This document shows, one piece after another, positions 44,637-52,438 of a stretch of 64,000 bases of DNA. The notes under the pieces were generated by a model. That model was not told the origin of the DNA. It was given only the letters and a program-made list of their open reading frames with translations, and made no database searches. Position numbers and translations under genes: made by a program. Origin of the DNA: Nonomuraea coxensis DSM 45129 (GTDB taxonomy: Bacteria > Actinomycetota > Actinomycetes > Streptosporangiales > Streptosporangiaceae); assembly GCF_019397265.1 (NCBI RefSeq), contig NZ_CP068985.1:5684501-5748500 (forward strand), in the 5' to 3' direction. The first letter of the stretch is position 1. Each line of letters opens with the position of its first letter.

Positions 44637-45523
44637 CAGGAGGGCTCCCGGGTGAGGGCGAGGAAGGCGGCTTCGAGGTCGGCGCCGGACAGCCGTACGT
44701 GCCGCACGTCGAGCGTGGTGCCGCGGTACAGCCCGTCCAGGGTGGCGTCGGGGTCGCCGGTGTGCAGGGTGACCTCGCCGTCGGCGACCTCGACGGCGGT
44801 GACGCCGGGCAGCCGGTCGAGCCCGGCGGCGGGCTGCGTGCCGAGGGCGAAGCGGACGACCTGGCCGCCCGCCCCGGCCTTGATCTCGGCGGCGGTGCCG
44901 TCGGCGGCCAGCCGGCCGCGGGCGATGACGACCACCCGGTCGGCGTGGGCGTCGGCCTCCTCCAGGTAGTGGGTGGCGAACAGCACCGTGCGCCCGCCTG
45001 CGGCGTAGTCGTGCATGGCGGCCCAGAAGCGCAGCCGGGACTCCACGTCCATCGCCGCGGTCGGCTCGTCCAGCAGCAGGATCCTGGGGGCGCCGGCGAC
45101 GGCCAGGGCGAAGCGCACGCGCTGGGACTGGCCGCCGGACAGCTTGTTCGCCCGGCGGCCGGCCAGCTCGGTCAGGTCGGCCAGGCGCAGGATGTCGTCG
45201 AGGGGCAGCGGGCGCGGGTAGAGCCTGCGGACGAGGTCCACGAGCTCCTTCACGGTCAGCTCGGGGATGAGCGTGCCGTGCTGGAGCATGGCGCCCATCT
45301 CGCCGTCGCGTACGGCCGCGTCCGGCGGGCGGCCGTGCACGGCGACCTGGCCGGAGCTCGGGCGCAGCAACCCGAGCAGCAGGTTGATGGAGGTGGACTT
45401 GCCGGCGCCGTTGGGGCCGAGGAGGGCGACGGTCGAGCCCGGCTCGACGGCGAGGGACAGGTCGTCGACGGCGAGCACGTCACCGTAGCGCTTGGTGACG
45501 TGGTCGAACGTGATGGCGCTCAT
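44636..45523 (-). CDS. ABC-2 transporter ATPase (DrrA-like)
   Basis: A 295-aa ATPase: Walker A LLGPNGAGKSTSINLLLG, signature KLSGGQSQRVRFALA, Walker B RILLLDEPTAAMD, switch His in LFATHYLEEAD. The C-terminal 75 residues form the DrrA-type regulatory tail. It heads the operon ATPase-permease-DesK-DesR. An inverted repeat upstream at 45539-45588 could be the regulator's target. Confidence 0.92.
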   Translation of the reverse strand: MSAITFDHVTKRYGDVLAVDDLSLAVEPGSTVALLGPNGAGKSTSINLLLGLLRPSSGQVAVHGRPPDAAVRDGEMGAMLQHGTLIPELTVKELVDLVRRLYPRPLPLDDILRLADLTELAGRRANKLSGGQSQRVRFALAVAGAPRILLLDEPTAAMDVESRLRFWAAMHDYAAGGRTVLFATHYLEEADAHADRVVVIARGRLAADGTAAEIKAGAGGQVVRFALGTQPAAGLDRLPGVTAVEVADGEVTLHTGDPDATLDGLYRGTTLDVRHVRLSGADLEAAFLALTREPS

Positions 45524-45538
45524 GCGCCGAACGTTAGG

Positions 45539-45588
45539 GTCACGGCCGGGGCCCCGGGCAGTGTGATCCTTCCGGGTTCGGCCGTGAC
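45539..45588. promoter_or_regulatory. 10-bp inverted repeat between hisG and the ABC operon
   Basis: GTCACGGCCG and CGGCCGTGAC are perfect arms 30 bp apart, beginning 15 bp upstream of the ATPase start. It may be an operator for the DesR-like regulator encoded in the operon, or part of hisG termination. The adjoining 45611-45652 also carries a near-duplicate of CCCGGGCGTCAG. Confidence 0.45.
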
Positions 45589-45639
45589 ATTTGTCAGACG
45601 CGGCCCCCGCCCCCGGGCGTCAGGGGCGGTCCCCGGGCG

Positions 45640-46485
45640 TCAGAGGCGGCAGGCGTAGATGTCGGTGACCAGGATCGCCCGCGCGCCGATGTCCCAGAGC
45701 TGGTCCATCACCTGCTGGTGGCCCTTGCGGCGGACCATCGCGCGCACCGCCACCCAGCCCTCGCGGTGCAGCGGCGAGACGGTGGGGCCCTCCATGCCGG
45801 GCGTGAGGGCGATGGCCTCCTCGATGCGCTCGGCGCGGATGTCGTAGTCCATCATCACGAAGTCGCGAGCGTGCACGACGCCCTGGAAGCGGCGGACGAA
45901 CTGGCCCGTGCCGGCCGTCTCCGGCGCGCCCTGCCGCTTGATCAGCACCGCCTCGGAGCGCATGATCGGCTCGCCGAAGACGTCCAGGCCGACGTTGCGC
46001 AGCGTGGTGCCGGTCTCGACGACGTCGGCGATGGCGTCGGCGACGCCGAGCCTGATCGCGGTCTCGACGGCGCCGTCCAGCTTGATCACCCGGGCGTCGA
46101 CGCCCTGGTCTGAGAGGTATTTCTCGAGCAGCCCCGCGTAGGAGGTGGCGATGCGCCGGCCCTCCAGGTCCTGCACGGAGGTCATCGCGCCGGCCACGCC
46201 CGCCAGGCGGAAGGTGGAGCCGCCGAAGCCGAGCGGCATGATCTCCTCGACGGGCGCGCCGGAGTCGACGAGCATGTCGCGGCCGGTGATGCCGACGTCT
46301 AGGGTGCCCTCCCCGACGTAGACGGCGATGTCGCGGGGACGCAGGAAGAACAGCTCGCAGCCGTTGTCCTCGTCGACCACGACCAGTTCCTTGCTGTCCC
46401 TGCGGGAGCGGTAGCCGGCTTCCTTGAGCATGGCCTGGGCGGCCTCGCTGAGCACGCCCTTGTTGGGTACTGCCAGACGCAGCAT
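45640..46485 (-). CDS. hisG: ATP phosphoribosyltransferase, long form
   Basis: A 281-aa HisG of the long, ACT-domain type: MLRLAVPNKGVLSEAAQAML, the PRPP loop VVETGTTLRNVGL, and a C-terminal regulatory domain ending RKGHQQVMDQLWDIGARAILVTDIYACRL, which binds histidine for feedback inhibition. It catalyses the first step of histidine synthesis. It follows hisE by 64 bp, the standard actinobacterial pair. Confidence 0.96.
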   Translation of the reverse strand: MLRLAVPNKGVLSEAAQAMLKEAGYRSRRDSKELVVVDEDNGCELFFLRPRDIAVYVGEGTLDVGITGRDMLVDSGAPVEEIMPLGFGGSTFRLAGVAGAMTSVQDLEGRRIATSYAGLLEKYLSDQGVDARVIKLDGAVETAIRLGVADAIADVVETGTTLRNVGLDVFGEPIMRSEAVLIKRQGAPETAGTGQFVRRFQGVVHARDFVMMDYDIRAERIEEAIALTPGMEGPTVSPLHREGWVAVRAMVRRKGHQQVMDQLWDIGARAILVTDIYACRL

Positions 46486-46549
46486 GTCAGGTCCTCGTTC
46501 GGTGTCTCGGGTTCTCCAGGTCGGGTGCGGAGGCGGGCGCGGGCGCGCC

Positions 46550-46813
46550 CTAGAGATGCTTGTAGACCTGGTCGAGCCCGATGCCCTTGGCGATCATGAG
46601 CACCTGCACGTGGTAGAGGAGCTGGGAGATCTCCTCGGCCGCCCTGTCGTCCGACTCGTGCTCGGCCGCCATCCAGCTCTCGGCGGCCTCCTCGACGACC
46701 TTCTTGCCGATGGCATGGACGCCGGCGTCGAGCGCGGCCACGGTGCCCGACCCCGCGGGCCGGGTGCGGGCCTTCTCGGACAGCTCGGCGAACAGCTCTT
46801 CGAAGGTCTTCAT
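46550..46813 (-). CDS. hisE: Phosphoribosyl-ATP diphosphatase
   Basis: An 87-aa HisE, the normal size. MKTFEELFAELSEKA opens the family; the metal-binding EExxE-type helices are KKVVEEAAESWMAAEHE and AAEEISQLLYHVQVLMIAKG. It hydrolyses PR-ATP, the second step of histidine synthesis, and is cotranscribed with hisG. Confidence 0.95.
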   Translation of the reverse strand: MKTFEELFAELSEKARTRPAGSGTVAALDAGVHAIGKKVVEEAAESWMAAEHESDDRAAEEISQLLYHVQVLMIAKGIGLDQVYKHL

Positions 46814-46905
46814 GGTCTCTCTCGTCGTTCGATGGCGTGCCTGACAAGCCTAGTCTGCGGGACGAGGTGACGCCGCCCGCCGTCCGCCACGCGAGACGCC
46901 CCGGA

Positions 46906-47868
46906 TCAGCCGAACGCCTTCCTGGCCCGCGCGATCCGCGCCATGGCCTGCGCCGACTCGCCGCCCTCGTGCCCGCTGTACGGATAGACCTTGATGTCCT
47001 TCTCCCCCGCGTAGTGGTTGTAGGCGGCGAACACCGTGGACGGCGGGGTGACGCCGTCCCGCAGCCCGACCGAGAACAGCGCGGGCGTGGCGGCGCGGGC
47101 GGCGAAGTTGACCCCGTCGAAGTAGGCGAGGGTGGCGAAGACGTCCTCCACCCGTTCGTGGAAGGCCCGGCAGTACGCGGCGAGCTCGGCGTACGGGTGC
47201 TCGCCGGTGATCTCGGTGGCGTGCCTGACGTGGCACAGGAACGGCACGTCGACGAACGCGCACGCCAGGTCGCGGGCGAGCGCGGCGACGGCGAGCGCGA
47301 TGGCCCCGCCCTGGCTGGCGCCGCCGACCGCGACGGCGCTCACTCCGGGATGGGCCCGCGCGGCCTCCACGGCGCGCACCGCGTCGGTGTAGAGCCGCCG
47401 GTAGTAGTAGGCGGCGGGGTCGTGGACGCCGCTGGTCATCACGCCCGGCGTCTGCGGCCCGGTGCCGGGGTACGGGTCGGGCGTGTCGCCGCGCCGCCAG
47501 CCGCCCGCGCCCTGGCCGCGGCTGTCCATGGCGAGGACCGCGTAGCCGACGCCCGGCCACAGCAGCCAGTCGATCGGCAGCCCGCGCCCGCCCCCGTAGC
47601 CCTGGTACTCCACGACGCACGGCACCGGCCCGGCGGCGTGCCTGGGCAGCAGCAGCCAGCCCTTGATCGGGTCGCCGCCGAAGCCGGCGAAGGTCACGTC
47701 GTGGACGTCGGCGACGGTCAGCTCCGACGCGACGGGCGTGAACACGGGCGCGAGGTCGTGGGCGCGGGCCTCGGCGAGCGTGCGCTCCCAGAAGGCGTCG
47801 AAGTCGGCCGGCTCGGCACGCTCGGGGAGGTACGCGCGGAGCTGGGAGAGAGGCATGTCGACGAACAT
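46906..47868 (-). CDS. CE7 acetylxylan esterase/cephalosporin-C deacetylase
   Basis: A 320-aa alpha/beta hydrolase of carbohydrate esterase family 7. The nucleophile is Ser185 in VGGASQGG, the acid is in FSVGLRDGVTPP, and the histidine in YPYSGHEGG. The RGQG motif characteristic of CE7 (MDSRGQGAGGWRRGD) is present. CE7 enzymes deacetylate short xylo-oligosaccharides in the cytosol. It lies divergent to a ruined LacI-transporter operon, which probably supplied its substrate. A 22-bp palindrome lies in the shared promoter region. Confidence 0.93.
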   Translation of the reverse strand: MFVDMPLSQLRAYLPERAEPADFDAFWERTLAEARAHDLAPVFTPVASELTVADVHDVTFAGFGGDPIKGWLLLPRHAAGPVPCVVEYQGYGGGRGLPIDWLLWPGVGYAVLAMDSRGQGAGGWRRGDTPDPYPGTGPQTPGVMTSGVHDPAAYYYRRLYTDAVRAVEAARAHPGVSAVAVGGASQGGAIALAVAALARDLACAFVDVPFLCHVRHATEITGEHPYAELAAYCRAFHERVEDVFATLAYFDGVNFAARAATPALFSVGLRDGVTPPSTVFAAYNHYAGEKDIKVYPYSGHEGGESAQAMARIARARKAFG

Positions 47869-47968
47869 CGGCGCTCCTGAGCGGGCACGCGGCGGACGGG
47901 CGGGGGGACGGCAGGTCCGTTCGACTGCGCCCGGACGTCAAAGACTCCCGGGGCCGCACATGGACCCG

Positions 47969-47990
47969 TTTCCGGTTTATGAACCGGAAA
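47969..47990. promoter_or_regulatory. Perfect palindrome upstream of the CE7 gene
   Basis: TTTCCGGTT and AACCGGAAA form perfect 9-bp arms around TATG, 100 bp from the esterase start and 94 bp from the ruined LacI gene. It is the natural operator for that regulator, which can no longer be made in full. A related half-site, ACGGTTCAGCGGTTTG, lies at 48036-48051. Confidence 0.65.
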
Positions 47991-48083
47991 AGCATTGTGC
48001 CCGTACGGGACCGGAGATTGTCAATGTCGCTGATACGGTTCAGCGGTTTGTCCGGGCGCTCCGGGGCGCGGGAGGGAGCAGGC

Positions 48084-48562
48084 GGTGAAGAGGCCGACGA
48101 TCGCCGACATCGCGCGGCGGGCCGGCGTGTCCAAGGGGCGGTGTCGTACGCGCTGAACGGCCGCCCCGGCGTCTCGGCGGGGACGCGGGCGCGCATCCTG
48201 GCCATCGCCCAGGAGGTCGGCTGGCGCCCCAGCCTGGCGGCGCGCTCGCTGAGCGGCGCCCGCGCCGGCGCGATCGGCCTGGTGCTGTGCCGGCCGGCTC
48301 GTGCGCGCTGATGCTGCAGGTGGCGCCGGACCATCAGGCGGAGATCGCGGTGTACCGGCGCTGGTGGGGCGAGGGCCGGGTGGACGGCGCGATCCTGGTG
48401 GACCTGCGCGCCGCCGACCCCCGGGTGGCGGAGGTGGAGCGGCTGGGCATGCCCGCGGTGGTGGCCGGGCATCCGCCGGGCGCGGGCCCGCTGCCCGCCG
48501 TGTGGTCGGACGATGCCACGGTGATGGGCGAGGTGATCGGCTACCTGGCGGCGCTCGCCTAT
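48084..48562 (+). pseudogene. LacI-family regulator, frameshifted and truncated
   Basis: From GTG 48084 the frame reads KRPTIADIARRAGVSKG, then one base is missing and the next frame continues AVSYALNGRPGVSAGTRARILAIAQEVGWRPSLAARSL to IGLVLCRPAR. About 25 residues are then lost, and a third frame resumes SCALMLQVAPDHQAEIAVYRRWWGEGRVDG, ending after VIGYLAALAY. The last 150 or so residues of a LacI sensor domain are absent. At least three lesions mean no working regulator. It once belonged to the esterase/transporter locus. Confidence 0.82.
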
Positions 48563-48696
48563 TGTGGCTTACCCGCTTAAGTGGTGAAATCCGCTCCGCA
48601 CACGTAAGTGGGCGCCGGCCAAGGGACCCGCAGGCACATCCGCACGTCCGCCGGCGCAAGTCCGGCGCCCATCCGACGGAGAGATCGGATGGCCCC
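48563..48696. other. Junction between two pseudogenes
   Basis: The LacI remnant stops abruptly into an AT-richer stretch (TGTGGCTTACCCGCTTAAG) that matches no gene I know and could be the scar of a lost element. Before the binding-protein start, CCATCCGA (48669-48676) and TCGGATGG (48685-48692) form a hairpin with CGGAGAGA in the loop. Confidence 0.5.
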
Positions 48697-49337
48697 ATGC
48701 GACGAACCCTGGCAGCGTGCAGCACGATCCTCGTGGCCGCCCTGAGCACGGCCTGCGCCACGAGCGGCCAGACCCGGACCGAGCAGGCCGACCAGAACGC
48801 CCCCATGGCCCTGTCCTTCTGGTCTACCGGCGGCGACGACGAGACGGCGACCTTCCAGAAGGCCGCCGACCTCTACCACCAGAAGCACCCCAACGTGACG
48901 ATCAAGGTGCAGACCCTGTCCTGGGACGACGCCTACGCCAAGCTCCTCGCCGCCGCGACCAGCCGCACCGGCCCCGGCATCCTCTCCGGAGGCATGACCT
49001 GGACCATCCAGTTCGGCGCCCGCGGCGCCATGGTGGACCTGCGGGGGTACGGCATCGACGCGCTCAAGGGGCAGGCCCAGCCCGCCCAGTGGGAGTCGGC
49101 CGTCTCCCCCGACGGCTCGGTGTACGGGGTGCCGCTCGACATGTCCACCCTGGCCCTCTACTACCGCACCGACCTGCTGAAGCAGGCCGGCATCGACGCC
49201 CCGCCCAAGACGTGGGAGGAGCTGGTCGAGGACATCGGCACGCTCAGGGCGGCCGGGATGAAGAAGCCCTACAGCCAGGACTGGGGCAACCTCGACTGGA
49301 TCGGCTACCAGAATGCGGGCCAGTGCTCCGGCCTTCA

Positions 49338-51122
49338 GGACCCCGTTGGGGATCTCTCATTACGCGCATTTGCCGAGCAATCGGGATAAATGGGTTCTTC
49401 GTGTTGGATCAGGTGGAATGCCGTGTTCCCAGGCGTGGATGCGGATCAGGTTGACGGCTGCTGCGGCCAGGCAGTGGCCCAGGTGGGTGCGTTGCAGGCC
49501 GTGGTAGCGGCTGCGGCGCAGGCCGGTGCGGGAGGTCAGCTGGTGGATCGTGGCCTCGATGCCGGCGCGCGGCCGATAGCGGTGCCGCCAGGCGGGGGTG
49601 TCCTGCTCGTGGCGGCGTTGCTGGAGGGCGGCCCGCTGGCGGGGGTGGCGCAGGGTCAGCGTCCGTCCCCACTGCGGGTTGTCGGCCGTGGTGCAACGCT
49701 GCCGCAGCGGGCAGGCGCGGCAGCCGGCGGCGGCGAAACGTACCTGGATAACGGGGACGCCCCTGGCCGAGTGGGCCGGGACCCAGGAGATGCTGGTTTG
49801 CCCGCCGGGGCAGACGGCGGTGCGCGCCTGGTCGTCGATGCGGAAGTCCTCGTGGGTGAAGCGGCCGTCAGCCGCGGCCGCGGTGATGGGGCGGGCCGGG
49901 CCGATGAGGACGACGCCGCGGGTGCCGGCGGCCTCGACCAGGTTCGCCGCGGTGACGTAGCCGCTGTCGAGCAGGTGCTCGGCGGGCAGCAGACCGCGTC
50001 GCTCAAGACGCTGGTGGATGCCCGGCAGCGCGGCGCTGTCATCACCGTCGGCGGCGGTGCCGGTGGCCACGTCCGTGATCAGGCGGGGCGCGTCCGCCTC
50101 GCAGGTCTCGGTCACGTGCAGGGTGTAGCCGACCCAGCCCTGCCCGCGCTTGACCCCGTAGCGGGCCTGCGGGTCGTGCGGGCTGGCCATGCGCTGGGCC
50201 CCGGGCGGCAACTGTGCGCCTTCGCGGGCCTGCACGCCGTGCTCGTCGCGCAGGTACTGCTCATCCCAGCAGCGGCGCAGCGCCGCCAGGGCGGGGATCA
50301 GAGGCAGCCATGCCGGCGCCTTCGCATCCTCGATCTTCTCCAGCAGGAAGAAGCCGTCTTCGCCCACCTGCCGCAGCCATTGCTCGCGATCGGCACCAGG
50401 CAGGTCCCCGTGCCAGGAGTCGATCCGCTCCCCATAGCGGCGCAGCCACCGCTCCTCCTGCCCTGCCAGCACCTCCTCAAGCCAGGACGGGTGCGCAGCG
50501 GCCAGGGCCTCCAGCGCCGTGCGCAGCACCTCGCCGACGAACTCCATCCGGTTGAGCAGCCGCACATCGGCCAAGACCTTGGTGGAATCCGTCCGCTGCC
50601 GCCCGCGCGGGCGCAGCAGCCCGCGAGCGGCGGCTGCCTCCAGCACCGCCTCGAAGATCTTCTCCTCCAGGCCGTGCTCGGCCAGCCGTGCGCGGAAGTC
50701 GCTGAGCACGCTGTGGTCGAACCCCGGGTCTGTCAGCTCCAGCCCCAAAAGGTATTTCCAGTCCATCCGGGCTCGCACCGCCTCGGCCGCCTGCCTGTCG
50801 GAGAGGTTGTCGGCGTACTGCAACACCGACACCGCCGCCAGCGCGCCCGGCGAGATGGCCGGGCGCCCATCGGCTGGAAACGCCTCGGCGAACAACTCGT
50901 CGGAGAACACCTCGCCCAGCGCATCACGCAGCCACACCGCCAGGGTGCCCTTGGGGAAGGCCGCCGCGACCACCCGGGCCGTCAGCTCGGGCACCTGTCG
51001 CCCACGTCGCTTCTCCAGCATCGATCTCATCTCCCTCGCCCACGCGCCGCCTTTCACCATCAGTGTCGATTTGATAGCTCAATGAACACAATGGTCGTAA
51101 TGAGAGATCCCCAACGGGGTCC
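49338..51122 (-). mobile_element. IS1182-family insertion sequence, about 1785 bp
   Basis: Perfect 27-bp terminal inverted repeats, beginning GGACCCCGTTGGGGATC, lie at 49338-49364 and 51096-51122. The flanks share TTCA (49334-49337 and 51123-51126); because the repeat end is ambiguous the duplication could be read as 4 to 6 bp (up to CTTCAG). The transposase is full-length and its stop codon lies inside the left repeat. The intact ends suggest a recent insertion into an already damaged gene. Confidence 0.92.
49360..51060 (-). CDS. IS1182-family DDE transposase
   Basis: A 566-aa transposase. The N-terminal DUF772-type domain reads DELFAEAFPADGRPAISPGALAAVSVLQYADNLSDRQAAEAVRARMDWKYLLGL. The DDE triad is spread over TDSTKVLAD, LLDSGYVTA and RPRAGIEATIHQLTSRTGLRRSRY. 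A cysteine cluster CRACPLRQRC sits between. Length and motifs are normal, so it is probably active. An internal Met (MRSMLEK) is an alternative start. Confidence 0.93.
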   Translation of the reverse strand: MVKGGAWAREMRSMLEKRRGRQVPELTARVVAAAFPKGTLAVWLRDALGEVFSDELFAEAFPADGRPAISPGALAAVSVLQYADNLSDRQAAEAVRARMDWKYLLGLELTDPGFDHSVLSDFRARLAEHGLEEKIFEAVLEAAAARGLLRPRGRQRTDSTKVLADVRLLNRMEFVGEVLRTALEALAAAHPSWLEEVLAGQEERWLRRYGERIDSWHGDLPGADREQWLRQVGEDGFFLLEKIEDAKAPAWLPLIPALAALRRCWDEQYLRDEHGVQAREGAQLPPGAQRMASPHDPQARYGVKRGQGWVGYTLHVTETCEADAPRLITDVATGTAADGDDSAALPGIHQRLERRGLLPAEHLLDSGYVTAANLVEAAGTRGVVLIGPARPITAAAADGRFTHEDFRIDDQARTAVCPGGQTSISWVPAHSARGVPVIQVRFAAAGCRACPLRQRCTTADNPQWGRTLTLRHPRQRAALQQRRHEQDTPAWRHRYRPRAGIEATIHQLTSRTGLRRSRYHGLQRTHLGHCLAAAAVNLIRIHAWEHGIPPDPTRRTHLSRLLGKCA

Positions 51123-51802
51123 TTCAGGCTGGGGAGCGCGTCAATTCAACTACCTCTACCAGGCCGGCGGCACGTTCTACACCCCCGACTGCAAGCCCTC
51201 GCTCGACACCCCGCAGGCCGAGCGGGCGCTGACGTACTGGGTGGAGCTCTACCGCGAGCACGGCGCGCCCACCTCCACGGTCGAGGGCTCCGACGCCCTC
51301 GCCGCCGGCACCGCGATGGTGGTGGCCGGCAACTGGATCGCCAAGGGGCTCGACGCCAACAAGCCCAAGCTGAAGGGCAAGTGGGCGATGGCGCCGCTGC
51401 CCGCAGGGCCGGCCGGGCCGACCACGTTCATCGGCGGCCGGGCGATCGGCGTCACCTCCTCCAGCAAGTACGCCGAGACCGGCGCGGACTTCGTGACGTT
51501 CATGTACACCGACGAGGCCATCGCCGCCGTCGCCGACGAGGCCAGGAAACGCAACCTCTCCTACATCCCGCCGCGCCCCGACAAGATCGTCGGCGGCTCG
51601 ACGTTCACGCCCGAGCAGGCGCAGGTCTTCGCGCAGGCGATCGGCACGGGCAAGGCCGCCCCCGGCTGCCCCGGCTGGGACGAGAGCGCCTCCGACGTCG
51701 CCAAGCAGCTCCAGTCGGCGATCCTCGGCAAGACGGACGCGCGGACCGCGCTCGCGGAGGCGGCCAAGGTCATGGCGCGCACGCCGGTTAGGAGGCCGAC
51801 AC

Positions 51803-52365
51803 ATGGCGGGTCCCGTCCCCATCGGCGGCCGGCTGCGCCGCTACGGCACCTCGTACGCGATGCTGCTGCCGTTCCTCGCGCTGTTCGCGGCGTTCCTGCT
51901 CTGGCCGCTGGCCAACTCGCTCTACCTCAGCTTCACCTCGTTCGACGGGGTCAACCCGGCCGTCTTCACCATCGCCAAGCACCGGATCAGGGGCCGCCGG
52001 GTCATCTTCCTGATGATCATCGCCTCGATGATGGTGTCCTGGCAGACGACGCTCATCCCGAACTACGTCATCATGCGCAACCTGGGCTGGCTGGACACCT
52101 ACACGGCGTACATCGTGCCGGGGCTGGCCAAGGCGTTCGTGCTGTTCTTCCTCGTACAGTTCCTGCAGTCGGTGCCGAACGAGCTCATCCAGGCGGCCCG
52201 CGTGGACGGCGCCGGGGAGTGGCGGATCTGGTGGCAGATCGTGCTGCCGCTGCTGCGGCCGGCGCTCGCCGCGGGCTCATCGCGTCGGTCCCGACCATCG
52301 TGTTCTTCCTCGTCTTCCAGAAGTACTTCACCCGCGGCATCGCGCTGAGCGGGCTGAAGGGCTGA
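51803..52365 (+). pseudogene. Two sugar permeases fused by deletion, C-terminus frameshifted
   Basis: The ATG follows AGGAGG. The first 52 residues (YAMLLPFLALFAAFLLWPLANSLYLSFTSFDG) are the start of a MalF-type permease. The frame then passes directly into the second half of a MalG-type permease (FTIAKHRIRGRRVIFLMIIASMMVSWQTTLIPNYVIM; EAA loop QAARVDGAGEWRIWWQIVLP). About 230 residues of the first and 120 of the second are missing. A second deletion of about 45 residues shifts the frame after RPALAA; the true end LIASVPTIVFFLVFQKYFTRGIALSGLKG is in another frame. Confidence 0.87.
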
Positions 52366-52384
52366 CCCGCCCCCGGAGACGCCG

Positions 52385-52417
52385 CCGCCCGCCACACCTC
52401 GGGGGTGTGGCGGGCGG
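52385..52417. terminator. Strong bidirectional hairpin terminator
   Basis: CCGCCCGCCACACC and GGTGTGGCGGGCGG make a perfect 14-bp stem with a 5-nt loop (TCGGG) between the convergent permease remnant and helicase gene. There is no T-run on either side, as common for actinomycete terminators. Confidence 0.85.
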
Positions 52418-52438
52418 TGGAACGTTCAGCGGGGCCGG

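Larger units (their letters stand above)
48697..51790 (+). pseudogene. Sugar-binding lipoprotein gene split by an IS1182 element
   Basis: The 5' part (48697-49337) encodes a lipobox (STACATSG) and the binding-protein start ALSFWSTGGDDETATFQKAADLYHQ up to DWGNLDWIGYQ. The 3' part after the IS (from 51127) encodes RQFNYLYQAGGTFYTPDCKPSLDTPQAERALTYW to QSAILGKTDARTALAEAAKVM. Together they would make about 410-420 aa. Removing the IS and one target copy leaves the two parts in different frames, so a separate indel exists. The normal stop before AGGAGG at 51790 is also lost. Ligand unknown. Confidence 0.87.

Noticed and set aside
45611..45652. Short direct repeat CCCGGGCGTCAG as an attachment site
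   Set aside because: Two copies only, next to no integrase or tRNA; probably local duplication at the hisG end.
49390..52365. 991-codon plus-strand frame
   Set aside because: It runs antisense through the IS1182 transposase, then through the binding-protein remnant and out of frame into the permease. Only its binding-protein part (51127-51790) is real coding sequence.
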